Below are positions 48,255 to 58,561 of a stretch of DNA of 64,000 nucleotides, in pieces; the stretch's first letter is position 1; the number at the start of each line of letters is the position of its first letter. Origin of the DNA: Mixophyes australis (taxonomy: Eukaryota > Chordata > Amphibia > Anura > Limnodynastidae). The notes under the pieces were generated by a model. It had not been told where the DNA came from. It was given only the letters and a program-made list of their open reading frames with translations, and did not search any database. The stretch covers positions 374,896,707-374,960,706 of the forward strand of contig JAVHZZ010000001.1 of assembly GCA_036250195.1 (NCBI GenBank). The letters are read 5' to 3'. The position numbers were made by a program, and so were the translations under genes.

Positions 48255-48500
48255 AAAGTCCAGTGGTACTGCTATTACAAAGTTCACTGATCCAGCAGTG
48301 TATAAGTCCAGTGGTACTGCTATTACAAAGTTCACTGATTCAGCAGTGTATAAGTCCAGTGGTACTGCTATTACAAAGTTCACTGATTCAGCAGTGTATA
48401 AGTCCAGTGGTACTGCTATTACAAAGTTCACTGATTCAGCAGTGTATAAGTCCAGTGGTACTGCTATTACAAAGTTCACTGATTCAGCAGTATAAGTCCA
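48255..48500. repeat. 48-bp tandem repeat of the hAT 5' region
   Basis: Five near-identical 48 bp units contain AGTCCAGTGGTACTGCTATT and TTCACTGATTCAGCAGTGTA. Because 48 is a multiple of three, all frames stay open on both strands and give repetitive false proteins. More diverged copies extend left to about 47,850. Confidence 0.93.
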
Positions 48501-48586
48501 GTGCTACTCTCCTGTGCCGCATATAATTTTTAAAGGCTTTGCCGAGTGTGTGTGGCTTAGGGGTACGCTCTCTTGTGCTACATATA

Positions 48587-49300
48587 ATGGAAAACCAAAA
48601 TTTGGAGGATAAAGTAGGGAAAGATCAAGACCCACTTCCTCCTAATGCTGAAGCTGCTGAAACTAGTCATGACATAGACGATGAAATGCCATCAACGTCG
48701 TCTGGCAAGCCCGATGCCCACTCTCCTAGTACAGGGCATGTAAAATCCAAAAAGCCCAAGTTCTCAAAAAATAGCAAAAAGAGAAACTTAAAATCATCTG
48801 AGGAGAAACGTAAAGTTGGCAATATGCCATTTATGACACGTAGTGGCAAGGAACGGCTTAGGCCCTGGCCCGTGTTCATGACTTGTGGTCCAGCTTCACC
48901 CAAGGATCTAAGCCCTCCTCCCCCCCCCTACAAAAAATTTAAGAGAGTTATGCTGTCAGCAACAACAACAAAACAGCAAAGAACTCTGCCTTCTAAACAG
49001 ATGACATCACAAATCCCCAAGGCGAATCCAAGGGTGTTGTTGGTTGTGAACCCTGACCTTCCCATCACTATACGGGAAGAGGTGACTCCATCCAGCATTT
49101 GCAGCACGCCCTCTGCATATGCTGGAAGGATCACCCACAGTCCAGTTACAGATTTGGCTAATGAAGGTGTGAATGTTGTACACCGGGAGGAGGATATTGA
49201 TGTAGCTGGCACTGAGGAGGATGTTGATGATTATGATGCAGACAGATACCAAATTGCCTTTCTCAATTTCTATTTATATTCTAGATTATATAACGGCTGA
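48587..49300 (+). CDS. hAT-encoded N-terminal frame
   Basis: The start MENQNLEDKVGKDQ at 48,587 is chosen over the upstream ATG at 48,539 because it has a better acidic, hydrophilic start and lies after the leader-like repeats. The product, about 237 residues, has a serine/proline-rich stretch, a lysine-rich stretch (KSKKPKFSKNSKKRNLK) that could be a nuclear localisation signal, and an acidic end (EEDIDVAGTEEDVDDYD). No BED finger is visible. The frame ends before any transposase core. It is likely the N-terminal part of the transposase or an accessory frame. Part of the end, GATGCAGACAGATACCAAA, is repeated 100 bp later (49,236 and 49,336). Confidence 0.6.
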   Translation: MENQNLEDKVGKDQDPLPPNAEAAETSHDIDDEMPSTSSGKPDAHSPSTGHVKSKKPKFSKNSKKRNLKSSEEKRKVGNMPFMTRSGKERLRPWPVFMTCGPASPKDLSPPPPPYKKFKRVMLSATTTKQQRTLPSKQMTSQIPKANPRVLLVVNPDLPITIREEVTPSSICSTPSAYAGRITHSPVTDLANEGVNVVHREEDIDVAGTEEDVDDYDADRYQIAFLNFYLYSRLYNG

Positions 49301-49652
49301 AAAGTTTTCTGTTTTACTCCTAGTGGAGAGAGGATCTGATGCAGACAGATACCAAACTGCCTTTGTCCATTTCTTTGTATATTTGAATTTCTAGTTCTAC
49401 AGTCTATGCAGGCTGCTTTATTTATATTCAACTACAAGTGTAGGGCGGGGGGGGGGGGCATAGATAGCCACCAAAGTAACGTGGTCCATTTAATTTCACT
49501 TTCTAGCTCCACAGTCTGTGCAGCCTGCTTTTTTTATCTTCAAAGTATTTATATTTACAAGCCTTGCAATCTAAATTAACTAGAGGTAGTGATGTGGTAG
49601 AACTCCAAAAGGCAGTTTGGAAGCCCCTGTACAAACTGGCTCTATGTTTTAA

Positions 49653-49943
49653 ATGAGTTGTCCCCCCTCCAGTGTGTACTCGGAAAGAGTTTTTAGTGCA
49701 GCGGGGAACCTGGTCAGTGAGCAGCGAAGCAGGTTGCTTCCTCACAACGTTGAAAAAACGATGTTTATAAAAATGAATAATCAATTCCTCAATGAAGTAC
49801 AGCACTGCCCTCCAGACAGTACAGAGGGACCTGTGGTTGTGGAGTCCAGCGGGGACGAATTGATAATGTGTGAGGAGGAGGAAGTACACTCTGTAGGGGG
49901 AGAGGAATCAGAGGTTGAGGATGAGGACGACATCTTTCCTTAG
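49653..49943 (+). pseudogene. hAT transposase C-terminal dimerisation region
   Basis: PPSSVYSERVFSAAGNLVSEQRSRLLPHNVEK is the well-known hATC pattern (first 20 residues: PPSSVYSERVFSAAGNLVSE). It is followed by an acidic tail ending DEDDIFP. The catalytic domain that should precede it is absent, the distance from the upstream frame being only 350 bases. Homologous autonomous elements presumably exist elsewhere in the genome. Confidence 0.9.
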
Positions 49944-50001
49944 TAGAGTCTGTTTATTTTGTACAGGGAGAGATGAATTGTTTTATTGGTGTGGGGGCCC
50001 A

Positions 50002-50065
50002 AACAAACCAATCATTTCAGCCACAGTTGTTTGGTAGGCCCTGTCGCTGAAATGATTGGTTTGTT
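50002..50065. other. Perfect 20-bp inverted repeat in hAT
   Basis: AACAAACCAATCATTTCAGC at 50,002-50,021 is perfectly complementary to 50,046-50,065, with a 24-base loop. It lies just after the transposase stop and could be a hairpin in the transcript end or a protein-binding site. Confidence 0.9.
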
Positions 50066-50335
50066 AAAGTGTGCATGTCCTATTTCAACAACATAAGGGT
50101 GGGTGAGAGGGCCCAAGGACAATTCCATCTTGCAACTATTTTTTTGGCATTATGTGACCATTCAACAGTCGTTTGCCATGTTCAAAAAGTAAAAGAAAAT
50201 GCCAACAAATTCAATAAATTAAATCAAAAGTTAAATGCCCTGTCATTATTTAAAACAAGAGGTTTTGACGTGCTAGAATTAGTGTAGTGTTAAGATGTTA
50301 TAAACACTACACTTGGAACTTGGAGGAGGTATTGT

Positions 50336-50465
50336 GGCCCCGGTATCAAATTGGGTACCGGGGCCACCCCACTACGCAGTCCAGATACTTGTTTGGTGGA
50401 ATTCAGACGAGTTGAGGGTGTATTTATTTTATTGTGGCCCCGGTATCAAATTGGGTACCGGGGCC
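50336..50465. other. Two GGCCCCGGTA palindromes 100 bp apart in hAT
   Basis: GGCCCCGGTA and TACCGGGGCC form a 10 bp stem around TCAAATTGGG at 50,336-50,365. An identical copy lies at 50,436-50,465. They are the first members of the degenerate repeats that lead into the 3' array. Confidence 0.9.
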
Positions 50466-50579
50466 ACTCCACTATGCAGTCCAGATAGAGGTGTATCAGA
50501 TATTAAACAACGTTGACTGTTGCTGCAAAATTTTTAAATAATATTGTGGGGAACACTACACTACGCAGTCCATAAACTT

Positions 50580-51680
50580 TTTGGGTGGAATTCAGACCTG
50601 TGTAGGGTTTTTTAATAATATTGTGGTGACCCACTCCTCTACGCAGTCCAGGTACATTATTGGTGCGTATCATACAAGTTCAGGGTTTTTAATTTATATT
50701 GTGGTGACCCACTCCTCTACGCAGTCCAGGTAATTATTCGGTGCGATTCATACCAGTTGATGGTTTTCTTATTATATATATTGTGGTGACCCACTCCTCT
50801 ACGCAGTCCAGGTACATTATTGGTGCGAATCATACAAGTTCAGGGTTTTTAATTTATATTGTGGTGACCCACTCCTCTACGCAGTCCAGGTACATTATTC
50901 GGTGCGATTCATACCAGTTGATGGTTTTCTTATTATATATATTGTGGTGACCCACTCCTCTACGCAGTCCAGGTACATTATTGGTGCGAATCATACAAGT
51001 TCAGGGTTTTTAATTTATATTGTGGTGACCCACTCCTCTACGCAGTCCAGGTACATTATTCGGTGCGATTCATACCAGTTGATGGTTTTCTTATTATATA
51101 TATTGTGGTGACCCACTCCTCTACGCAGTGCAGGTACATTATTGGTGCGAATCATACAAGTTCAGGGTTTTTAATTTATATTATGGTGACCCACTTCTCT
51201 ACGCAGTCCAGGTACATTATTGGTGCGAATCATACAAGTTCAGGGTTTTTAATTTATATTGTGGTGATCCACTCCTCTACGCAGTCCAGGTACATTATTC
51301 GGTGCGATTCATACCAGTTGATGGTTTTCTTATTATATATATTGTGGTGACCCACTCCTCTACGCAGTACAGGTACATTATTGGTGCAAATCATACAAGT
51401 TCAGGGTTTTTAATTTATATTGTGGTGATCCACTCCTCTACGCAGTCCAGGTACATTATTCGGTGCGATTCATACCAGTTGATGGTTTTCTTATTATATA
51501 TATTGTGGTGACCCACTCCTCTACGCAGTACAGGTACATTATTGGTGCAAATCATACAAGTTCAGGGTTTTTAATTTATATTGTGGTGACCCACTCCTCT
51601 ACGCAGTCCAGGTACATGTTTTGGTGCGATTAAGACCAGTTGATGGTTTTCTTATTATATTGTGGGGACCACTCCACTAC
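50580..51680. repeat. 161-bp higher-order repeat, hAT 3' region
   Basis: Units share TTGTGGTGACCCACTCCTCT and ACGCAGTCCAGGTACATTAT. Two alternating halves of about 80 bp differ after this: one has GGTGCGAATCATACAAGTTC, the other CGGTGCGATTCATACCAGTT. Together they make a 161 bp period, clear between 50,741, 50,902 and 51,063. One place (51,180-51,260) has two first-type halves in a row. It lies in the 3' subterminal region of the transposon. Confidence 0.92.
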
Positions 51681-52005
51681 GCAGTCCAGAAAGATACCTC
51701 GTTGCAACGTTTTGGACTAATAACTATATTGTGAGGTGTTCAGAATACACGGTAAATTAGTGGAAATGCTTGTTATTGAATGTTATTGAGGTCAATAATA
51801 GCGTAGGAGTGAAAATAAGCCCAAAAACTTGATTTTTTTAACTTTTTATGCTTTTTTCAAAAAAAATCCGAATCCAAAACCTTAAATCCAAACAAAAACC
51901 TTTCGGCAGGTGTTTTGCGAAACAAATCCGAAACCAAAACATCGAGAAAATCCGGATCCAAAACACAAAACACGAGACCTCAAAAGTCGCCGGTGCACAT
52001 CCCTA

Positions 52006-54037
52006 ATTAAAATGTCCCCTTTACTAAAACGTGAGGTTAGCCTGATAAAAACTGACATTGCACTTTATTGCAGACTTACCACTCTCCATTTCCAAACTCA
52101 AGCTCTCACCTCAGGTCCCTATCGTGCAGTGGGATCCCAGGATTACACCTAGACACCGGCTATGATGCATTGGAATGGGTGTAATCAACAGTCGTACTAC
52201 TTAATTTTTGTTTAAAAATAAAAAAGATTTCTATTAAATTTTTAAGGCATAACTCTATGTAAAGAGGAGTATGGCATTATACTTGTAATTCATGGTAAAT
52301 TGGATTATAATGTTCAAACCCAGCATCACAATGAAAATATATATTTGAAGGTAGAAAAAAAATGCAAAAAGCACACTTGGCCCCACAAATAGTGCAAGTC
52401 CTGCCTCGAGCCCAGCAGACAAAGGGACCTGAGGCAGGACTCCTGTAAAAGAAAAAAAAAAAAACCTTATCATTTGCTGTCATCTGACCGTTCAGGTCAG
52501 GTGGCGATCCGGCTCCCTCACTGGTCCCCTCTTCCGTGCTGCATGTCAGCCATGGGAGACCCAGGTCTCTCAAGGCTGCTAGTGCTTGGGAAAAACTTGC
52601 CTTTAAAAGCTGTGTGCAGAAAATGAGAAAAATACCTTTATATACAAGAGGATGATTCATATGACCAGTGACAGATAAGCCATACTTGTATTTTATGCTG
52701 GTACACGGAATACAAATAAGTGTTTCACAAACAAGGTTCCTTGTGTGAAATATTCCACTGGTGTGGTGTTCTATAATAAGGTGGCCAGTAGACCTTATTT
52801 TTGGTCTGTTGATATATTCCTATACATCACTGGGTGTACAAGTGAGTCTAACAAAAATATTACACTATTACTGGTTTCCATTGCTTTTCATTTATGTGGT
52901 GAGATCCAGAGATACTGCTTTGGCCGGAGGCCCAAAATGTTGTTAAAATGGCCCTGGACTGACTTTATTAAGGGGTGGGGTCACCTTTAAAGGTCATAGC
53001 AATACAGCGGCTTCTGCCCCTAGCAGGTTTCTATTGAACTATAGTCAGTATTTAATGTGTTTTTTTGCCAATACAAATGTGATCCAGGTCTCAATAATTA
53101 ATTGAAAAATAAATTTCTTCCCAGGCAATGGCCTGGAATACAGTAAGAAATTCTCAGATTTCAGTATTGTAGTATATAGACTGTTCTCTCTGCTCTGAGT
53201 GGTTGAATAGTAGAAATTTTAATGAATATGGTGAGTTTTTATTTTGACATCTTTTTTTATCTCATATTCTAGTGAAAATATGCTAATAATGTGCTAATAA
53301 TATGTATGCCAGCGATAATGCCCAACAAATCAAATATACCAGTAATGTCAGCAAGAGGTTATATACCATTCATTATACACCACAAGATCTAAAATGCCAG
53401 CAGTGATGCCCACCAACATGTGCCCTATGATAGTACTCTAAGATCTTGTATGCCAGTGATAATGTCCAGCAAGCTCTTACTATGTCAGTGATAACAGTCA
53501 TTAATCTGTTCATCAGTAGCAGTAATGCTTATAAAATACTCATAACTAGTAATGTCCAGTACGATGCTCACTAGTAGCAGTAATATCCAGTGAGATGCCC
53601 AATAATAGTACATTGCAGTAATTTACCTATCAGTAGCAGAAATGTTTACTAAAATGCCCATGAATAGTGCTGATCTCTGTATGATGCTCATTAGAAGCAG
53701 TCCTGCCCAGTCAGGGCAATGACTAGTAATGCACAGTAAGATGTCCAATAGTTGTAATGTTCAGAAAAATTGTCCAATGATGGTAATGCCCAGTGGAATG
53801 ACTTTAGTAGTAATATCCAATAAAATGCACTGTGGTAATAATGTCCAGCATGATGTCCATAAGTAGTAATATCAAGTTAAATGTTGTAGGTGCTAAGAAG
53901 TACTAATGCTGGAATTCACTTTGGCAGGTTGGACGAGGGAGTAGATAAAGTAAATATTTTTATTTTTTTAAATACTAATCAAATTAAATGCAAAAAAATA
54001 TGCATACAACTCATACACCCATCAGTTCCCTAGGCCG
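52006..54037 (+). pseudogene. Decayed intron of the gene paralogue, unit 2
   Basis: It continues the alignment with 23,930-25,945 after the hAT insertion. The short part before the hAT is at about 47,160-47,296. The minisatellite recurs at 53,280-53,890. No gene is visible. Confidence 0.8.
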
Positions 54038-54900
54038 ACTCTTTAATGAATATTTCAGATATTAAGATCACTGATATAACAATTCCAGAAATCCACAGAA
54101 GTAGCTTATGTCTTCAGCTACTGGAGTCTGTTCATGTCTTCCATGAACTGGGTAAAAAAAACTTCTGTGAATAAACCAATTCAAAACCAGCCAAAATCTT
54201 CCCAAAAAGACATAGAATGTGAAAAAAAAAAGACAACTTGATTTCAGACCATTTCATCCAGCAACTGTCCAGAACATCTTTCCAAGCATGGCTGAAAAAC
54301 ACAAAAGGGTCTATTGACTAAGCTATGATGAACCAAACATCTGAATAAAGATTTGCTTTTCACTGCAGGCTGTAAAAACAAAAGCAATCTTGAGAAAGTG
54401 TTAGCTTATCTTTTTTAGCTTTGTTCTTCATTGCCAGCCTTAGAAAACAAAAGACATCTACAGAAAGCGTTAGCTTACATTTTTAAGTCTCTCCTTGTCC
54501 AGCACAAGATCCCATCACAAAGTGCAATGATCGACCTTAGCCGTGCATGCACAGTAGGCACTGGCATCAGATCCTCCATTCGCCGGCAGCGTTAGGCTGC
54601 CAGTGGAGCAGGTTTTAGGTAGTTTAGATGGGGGGAGCCTTGGAATGGTAAATTCAAGCAGCAGGACATTATTGCACCGCTGTGATACAAAATGAATCTA
54701 GGTGCTGCCTACTGCCCGTCAATATTAAATAGACCCCCAAAGCTCCAAACATTCACGGCTTTTCTAAATCATCTATTACTCGGGAACTGGAGGTTTCTAT
54801 ACCAATTCCTCCAGAGAAGAAGGAGAAAAGAGAGAATTCTTGAAAAGAAAGCACTGAAGAAGAAAGAAACCTCTAAATATCCCAGCCAGAGAGGCGGGGC
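54038..54900 (+). pseudogene. Decayed exon 2 of the gene paralogue, unit 2
   Basis: The copy matches 25,946-26,810. The acceptor is CG instead of AG. The GGGTCTATT-ended insert (54,307-54,735) and the frameshift after the PEKKEKRE segment are shared with unit 1. The rest of the exon is at 58,486. Confidence 0.88.
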
Positions 54901-55218
54901 CTGATCAACCAATAGGCTAATCAGGCTGCAGCCTGGGGCGCTGGGACCTGGGGGGGTGCAGCAAAGGCAGCAATTAGGAATTTTTTTACAATGTTTTATT
55001 TATTTATTTTTGTTGATCCTGTGCGCCCGAAGCCACCACTCCCCCCTCCTCCAGACTGCAGATCCCTCCCCCTCCCTCCTTCCCCTCTCCTCCCCTCTGC
55101 TTCTCCTCCCACCTCACAGACTGTCGGGAGTGATGTCATCATCATTTCCTGACAGTGCAAGTGAGGACTGAAGCTGCGATGAGTGGAACTAACTGTCCAG
55201 GTAAGTAATGATTTATGT

Positions 55219-56043
55219 GGATAATGGGGTTAGATCAGCACTTCCTATACACGATGTTGATGTAGCAGCCACTAGGGATGGGGAAATGGGGACAGGATGG
55301 GGGGCTGGGGGGCAGGGATGAAATAGCTGGTAAAGGGTAGCTCAACCCTGTTAAACAATACCAATTGAAATCCCTGGGCGCTTGTGAGAAGGTGGGCTAA
55401 TAGAACAAAACATGGGTAATAAACATTTATTAAATACACATATAGATATTGAGTTGCAACTCAGGTAGAAATACAGTGAAAAATGTAGCAATGACATCAA
55501 TATAAATCACAATGAAATTACCATAACAGTCAGTGCAAATAACATATATGGTGTGATGTCCACATTTGCAAAATCCTGTGGAACGGAAAACCGCAATGTT
55601 AATGCTTGTATGGTATCAGTCCGGACCAAATATATCAATAAAGCTGTGATGCTTGAAGATATCAACAAGGCTTAAAGAAATATCCACAAATACAAAGTCC
55701 CGTGGACAATTATGACATACTGCCAATCTTGTATGGCTAAACAGTGTCAGTCCTGATACAAGCGCTGGGTGTAGAAACCGGACTGATATAATACAAGCAT
55801 TAACATTGTGGTTTTCCGTTCCACAGGATTTTGCAAATGTGGACATCACACCATATATGTTATTTGCACTGACTGTTATGGTAATTTCATTGTGATTTGT
55901 ATTGATGTCATTGCTACATTTTTCACTGTATTTCTACCTGAGTTGCAACTCAATATCTATATGTGTATTTAATAAATGTTTATTACCCATGCTTTGTTGT
56001 ATTAGCCCACCTTCTCACAAGCGCCCAGGGATTTCAATTGGTA
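55219..56043. mobile_element. 825-bp insertion with 266-bp foldback arms
   Basis: The left arm (55,359-55,624, starting TACCAATTGAAATCCCTGGG) and right arm (55,778-56,043) are inverted copies about 97% identical by eye, with a 153 bp spacer. The whole block is flanked by a perfect 16 bp direct repeat AAGTAATGATTTATGT (55,203-55,218 and 56,044-56,059). The left edge of unit 1 has this word once (2,680-2,695) and no insert. No coding sequence is visible. The long target duplication is unlike those of DNA transposons of hAT or Tc1 type. Confidence 0.88.
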
Positions 56044-57536
56044 AAGTAATGATTTATGTTTATGTAGGAGGGGGTGTGTGTGTAATGGGGAGTGTGTAAT
56101 GGGGAGAAGTGTGTGATAAAAGGGGGACAGTGAGTGATGAAAGGGGGACAGTGAGTGCTGTAGGGGCACAGTGTGTGATTAAAGTGGGACAGTGAGTGCT
56201 GTAGGAGGACAGTGAGTGCTGTAGGAGGACAGTGAGTGCTAGCGTGGGTTGAATATGTTTCATAAAATTATATTTGAATTCCAGGTTCTGAAATCAAGGC
56301 TTGGAAAAGAACCAATGCGGAAGTACCGTGATGCCTGTTAACGATTATGATATATAAGGATGTTATTAGTGCATGTATAGTAAAGCCTTGAGAAAGACCT
56401 ATTATAGGGGTCGAAACACGTCAGAAGGTGTGAGTGATAGAAGGTGATTATTATGGTCTCGGGCACAAGGCATAACCTGTGCAGGAGGAGGTCGGCGTGG
56501 ATTTGCATGTTACACGCTGTTTTCTATAGGGGACAACGGTAGGTGGCCTTGCCACTCCTATATATGCTCTGTTATTTTAATTTTGTTTTATGATTTTAGC
56601 TGTTTCTATACATTTTATAATAAAGGATAAAGCACTATGTTTTTCCATTCCCTCCACTTTTTCCACGTATTAGTGCTTTCTTTGAAAGAGAAAAGGTGCC
56701 GGAACTCATCACGTAGTCAATCACTGTACACACACCCACACACGTCAGTTGTGTAACGAAACATAATGGTCACCGCCCTCAGTATGCTCTCAGCATGCGA
56801 CCACACGACCAATCACAAGCTGAGAAGCGCCACAAGCCAAGCAGTGCCATCACAACCAGCACGGAACGAAGTACGCATGCATTGGACTCGACACACAAGC
56901 AGCCCGCATGCACTGTTTTAATGATTTTGCCGCTGACCTGCTACGCTCGACGGGGCGATTTAAGTCCACGTGGACCAAACATCAAATGTTCAAAAGTTTC
57001 CTGATATTATTGAGGAGAGAAGCTTAAGGAATGTAGTGTGGATTTCAATATTGGAGCAGCTTGGATGTCTATTTCATTTGTATTTGTGTAAGTGCATTTT
57101 CAAAAGAGCCTTTGAATCAAAGGTGAAAGATCTTCTTTTTTATTTTTATTTCTACTTCTGAGTCACTTTATATTTTACTTTGTGGCATTCAGTGTCTTGG
57201 TGACTTGGATATTCTACACACTTTTGGTTTCTATATGGTGAAAGGATTTTTGACGCAAGGTGAATATACATGTATTTGGATATACTGCACCATCATTATT
57301 TCCTTTATATTTGAGGATATTCTTCCATGTCTTAATACTATTCAAGCTATCATCTAGCAACGTCAAGCATACCAGTTAACTATTTGGAAGATTTGAAGGA
57401 GTGTCATCTGTGAGACAATAATATGTATAGAGTCACATTTTGCTGTGAAGAAGCATGATAGACATACATTGAAGACATTCTACTATTGGTATAATCTCTC
57501 TGTGCAAGAGATCAGCGCCATGTTACCATATCTTTT

Positions 57537-58435
57537 TTATGTATTGTAAGTGGTGTGGCATGGTGCATTATTCTGCTGAAAGAGGTCTCTGTCACCAGGG
57601 AATACCGTTGCTATTAAGTGATGTACTTCGTCTGCAACAATGTTTAGGTAGCTGGTATGTTTCAAAGTAACATCCGCATGAATGCCAGGACCGAAGGTTT
57701 CCCAGCAGAACATTTCCCAGAGCATTATTCCGCCTCCACCGACTTGCCTTCTTCCCATAGTGCATCTTGGTGCCACCTTTTTCCAGGTAAACGATGCATA
57801 CGTGCCCGACTGTTGGCATGATGTAAAAGAAAATATGATTCACTAGCCCAGGCCACCATTTTCTATTGCTCCATGGCACTCACATGCCCATTGTAGGCAC
57901 TTCTGTCGGTGAACATGGGTCAGCATGGGCATTCTGACTGGTCTGTGGCTATGCAGCCCCATACGCAGCAAGCTACGAAGCACTGTGTGTTCTGACACCC
58001 TTCTATCATAGCCAGCATTAACTTTTTCAGCAATTTGTGCTACAGTAGCTCTTCTGTGGGATTGGTCCAGACAGGCTAGCCTTCATTCCCACACGCATCA
58101 ATGAGCCTTGGGCACCCATGACCCTGTTGCCGGTTCACCGGTTGTCCTTCATCTGAACCAATTTTGGTAGGTACTAGCCTCTGTATACTGGGAACACCCC
58201 TCAAGACCTGCAATTTTGGAGATGCTCTGACCCAGTCATCTAGCCATCACATTTGTCCCCTGTCAGTCGCTCAGATCCTTCCACTTGCCCATTTTTACTA
58301 TTTCCAACACATCAACTTATATAACTGACTGTTCACTTGCTGCCTAATATATCCCACCCCTTGACAGGTGCCATTGTAACGAGATAATGAATGTTATTCA
58401 ATTCACTTGTCAGTGGTTTAATGTTGTGGCTGATC
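57537..58435 (-). pseudogene. Tc1/mariner transposase remnant, unit 3
   Basis: Same dead copy as at 4,455 and 28,967, with the QQNNAPCHT end, the same truncation and a Tc1 terminal word at about 58,408. Confidence 0.93.
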
Positions 58436-58485
58436 GTTGTCTATCTATACACACATACACACAATTACCATCAGGTGGAGCTTGG

Positions 58486-58561
58486 GAGGGCCACAATTCT
58501 TAAGCCAGAGGATAAGTGATCAATAGATTACCTGTTATTATGGATATTTATTTGATTAATG
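58486..58561 (+). pseudogene. Displaced 3' tail of decayed exon 2, unit 3 edge
   Basis: Matches 29,916-29,995 and the last 75 bases of the intact exon. It belongs with the exon part ending at 54,900. The sequence from here to 59,990 is shared insert, and 3'-flank homology follows at about 60,000. Confidence 0.85.

Larger units (their letters stand above)
47297..52005 (+). mobile_element. hAT element, 4.7 kb, internally deleted
   Basis: The termini are TAGAGATGAGCGC and, inverted, TAGGGATGTGCAC. The flanking 8 bp are ATAAAAAT (47,289-47,296) and ATTAAAAT (52,006-52,013), one mismatch. Unit 1 has the empty site ATAAAAATGTCCCC at about 23,925. Inside are a 5' repeat region, an acidic and lysine-rich reading frame, the C-terminal hAT dimerisation region and a long 3' array. 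The RNase-H-like catalytic core is missing, so it depends on another element for movement. Confidence 0.93.
27367..56043. repeat. Segmental tandem unit 2, about 28.7 kb
   Basis: It repeats the order of unit 1 and is longer because of a 4.7 kb hAT element, two MITEs, a 390 bp segment missing from unit 1, and the complete foldback insertion. It is shorter in the Ngaro gag region and at 33,616. Confidence 0.9.

Noticed and set aside
48215..48526. Repetitive frames on both strands in the hAT 5' region
   Set aside because: They are translations of the 48 bp tandem repeat, open only because the unit length is a multiple of three.
50741..51511. A series of 69-127 codon frames 161 bp apart
   Set aside because: They are translations of the 161 bp repeat with identical arbitrary starts. 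Spacing and internal structure are also unlike a CRISPR array, and the context is a vertebrate transposon.
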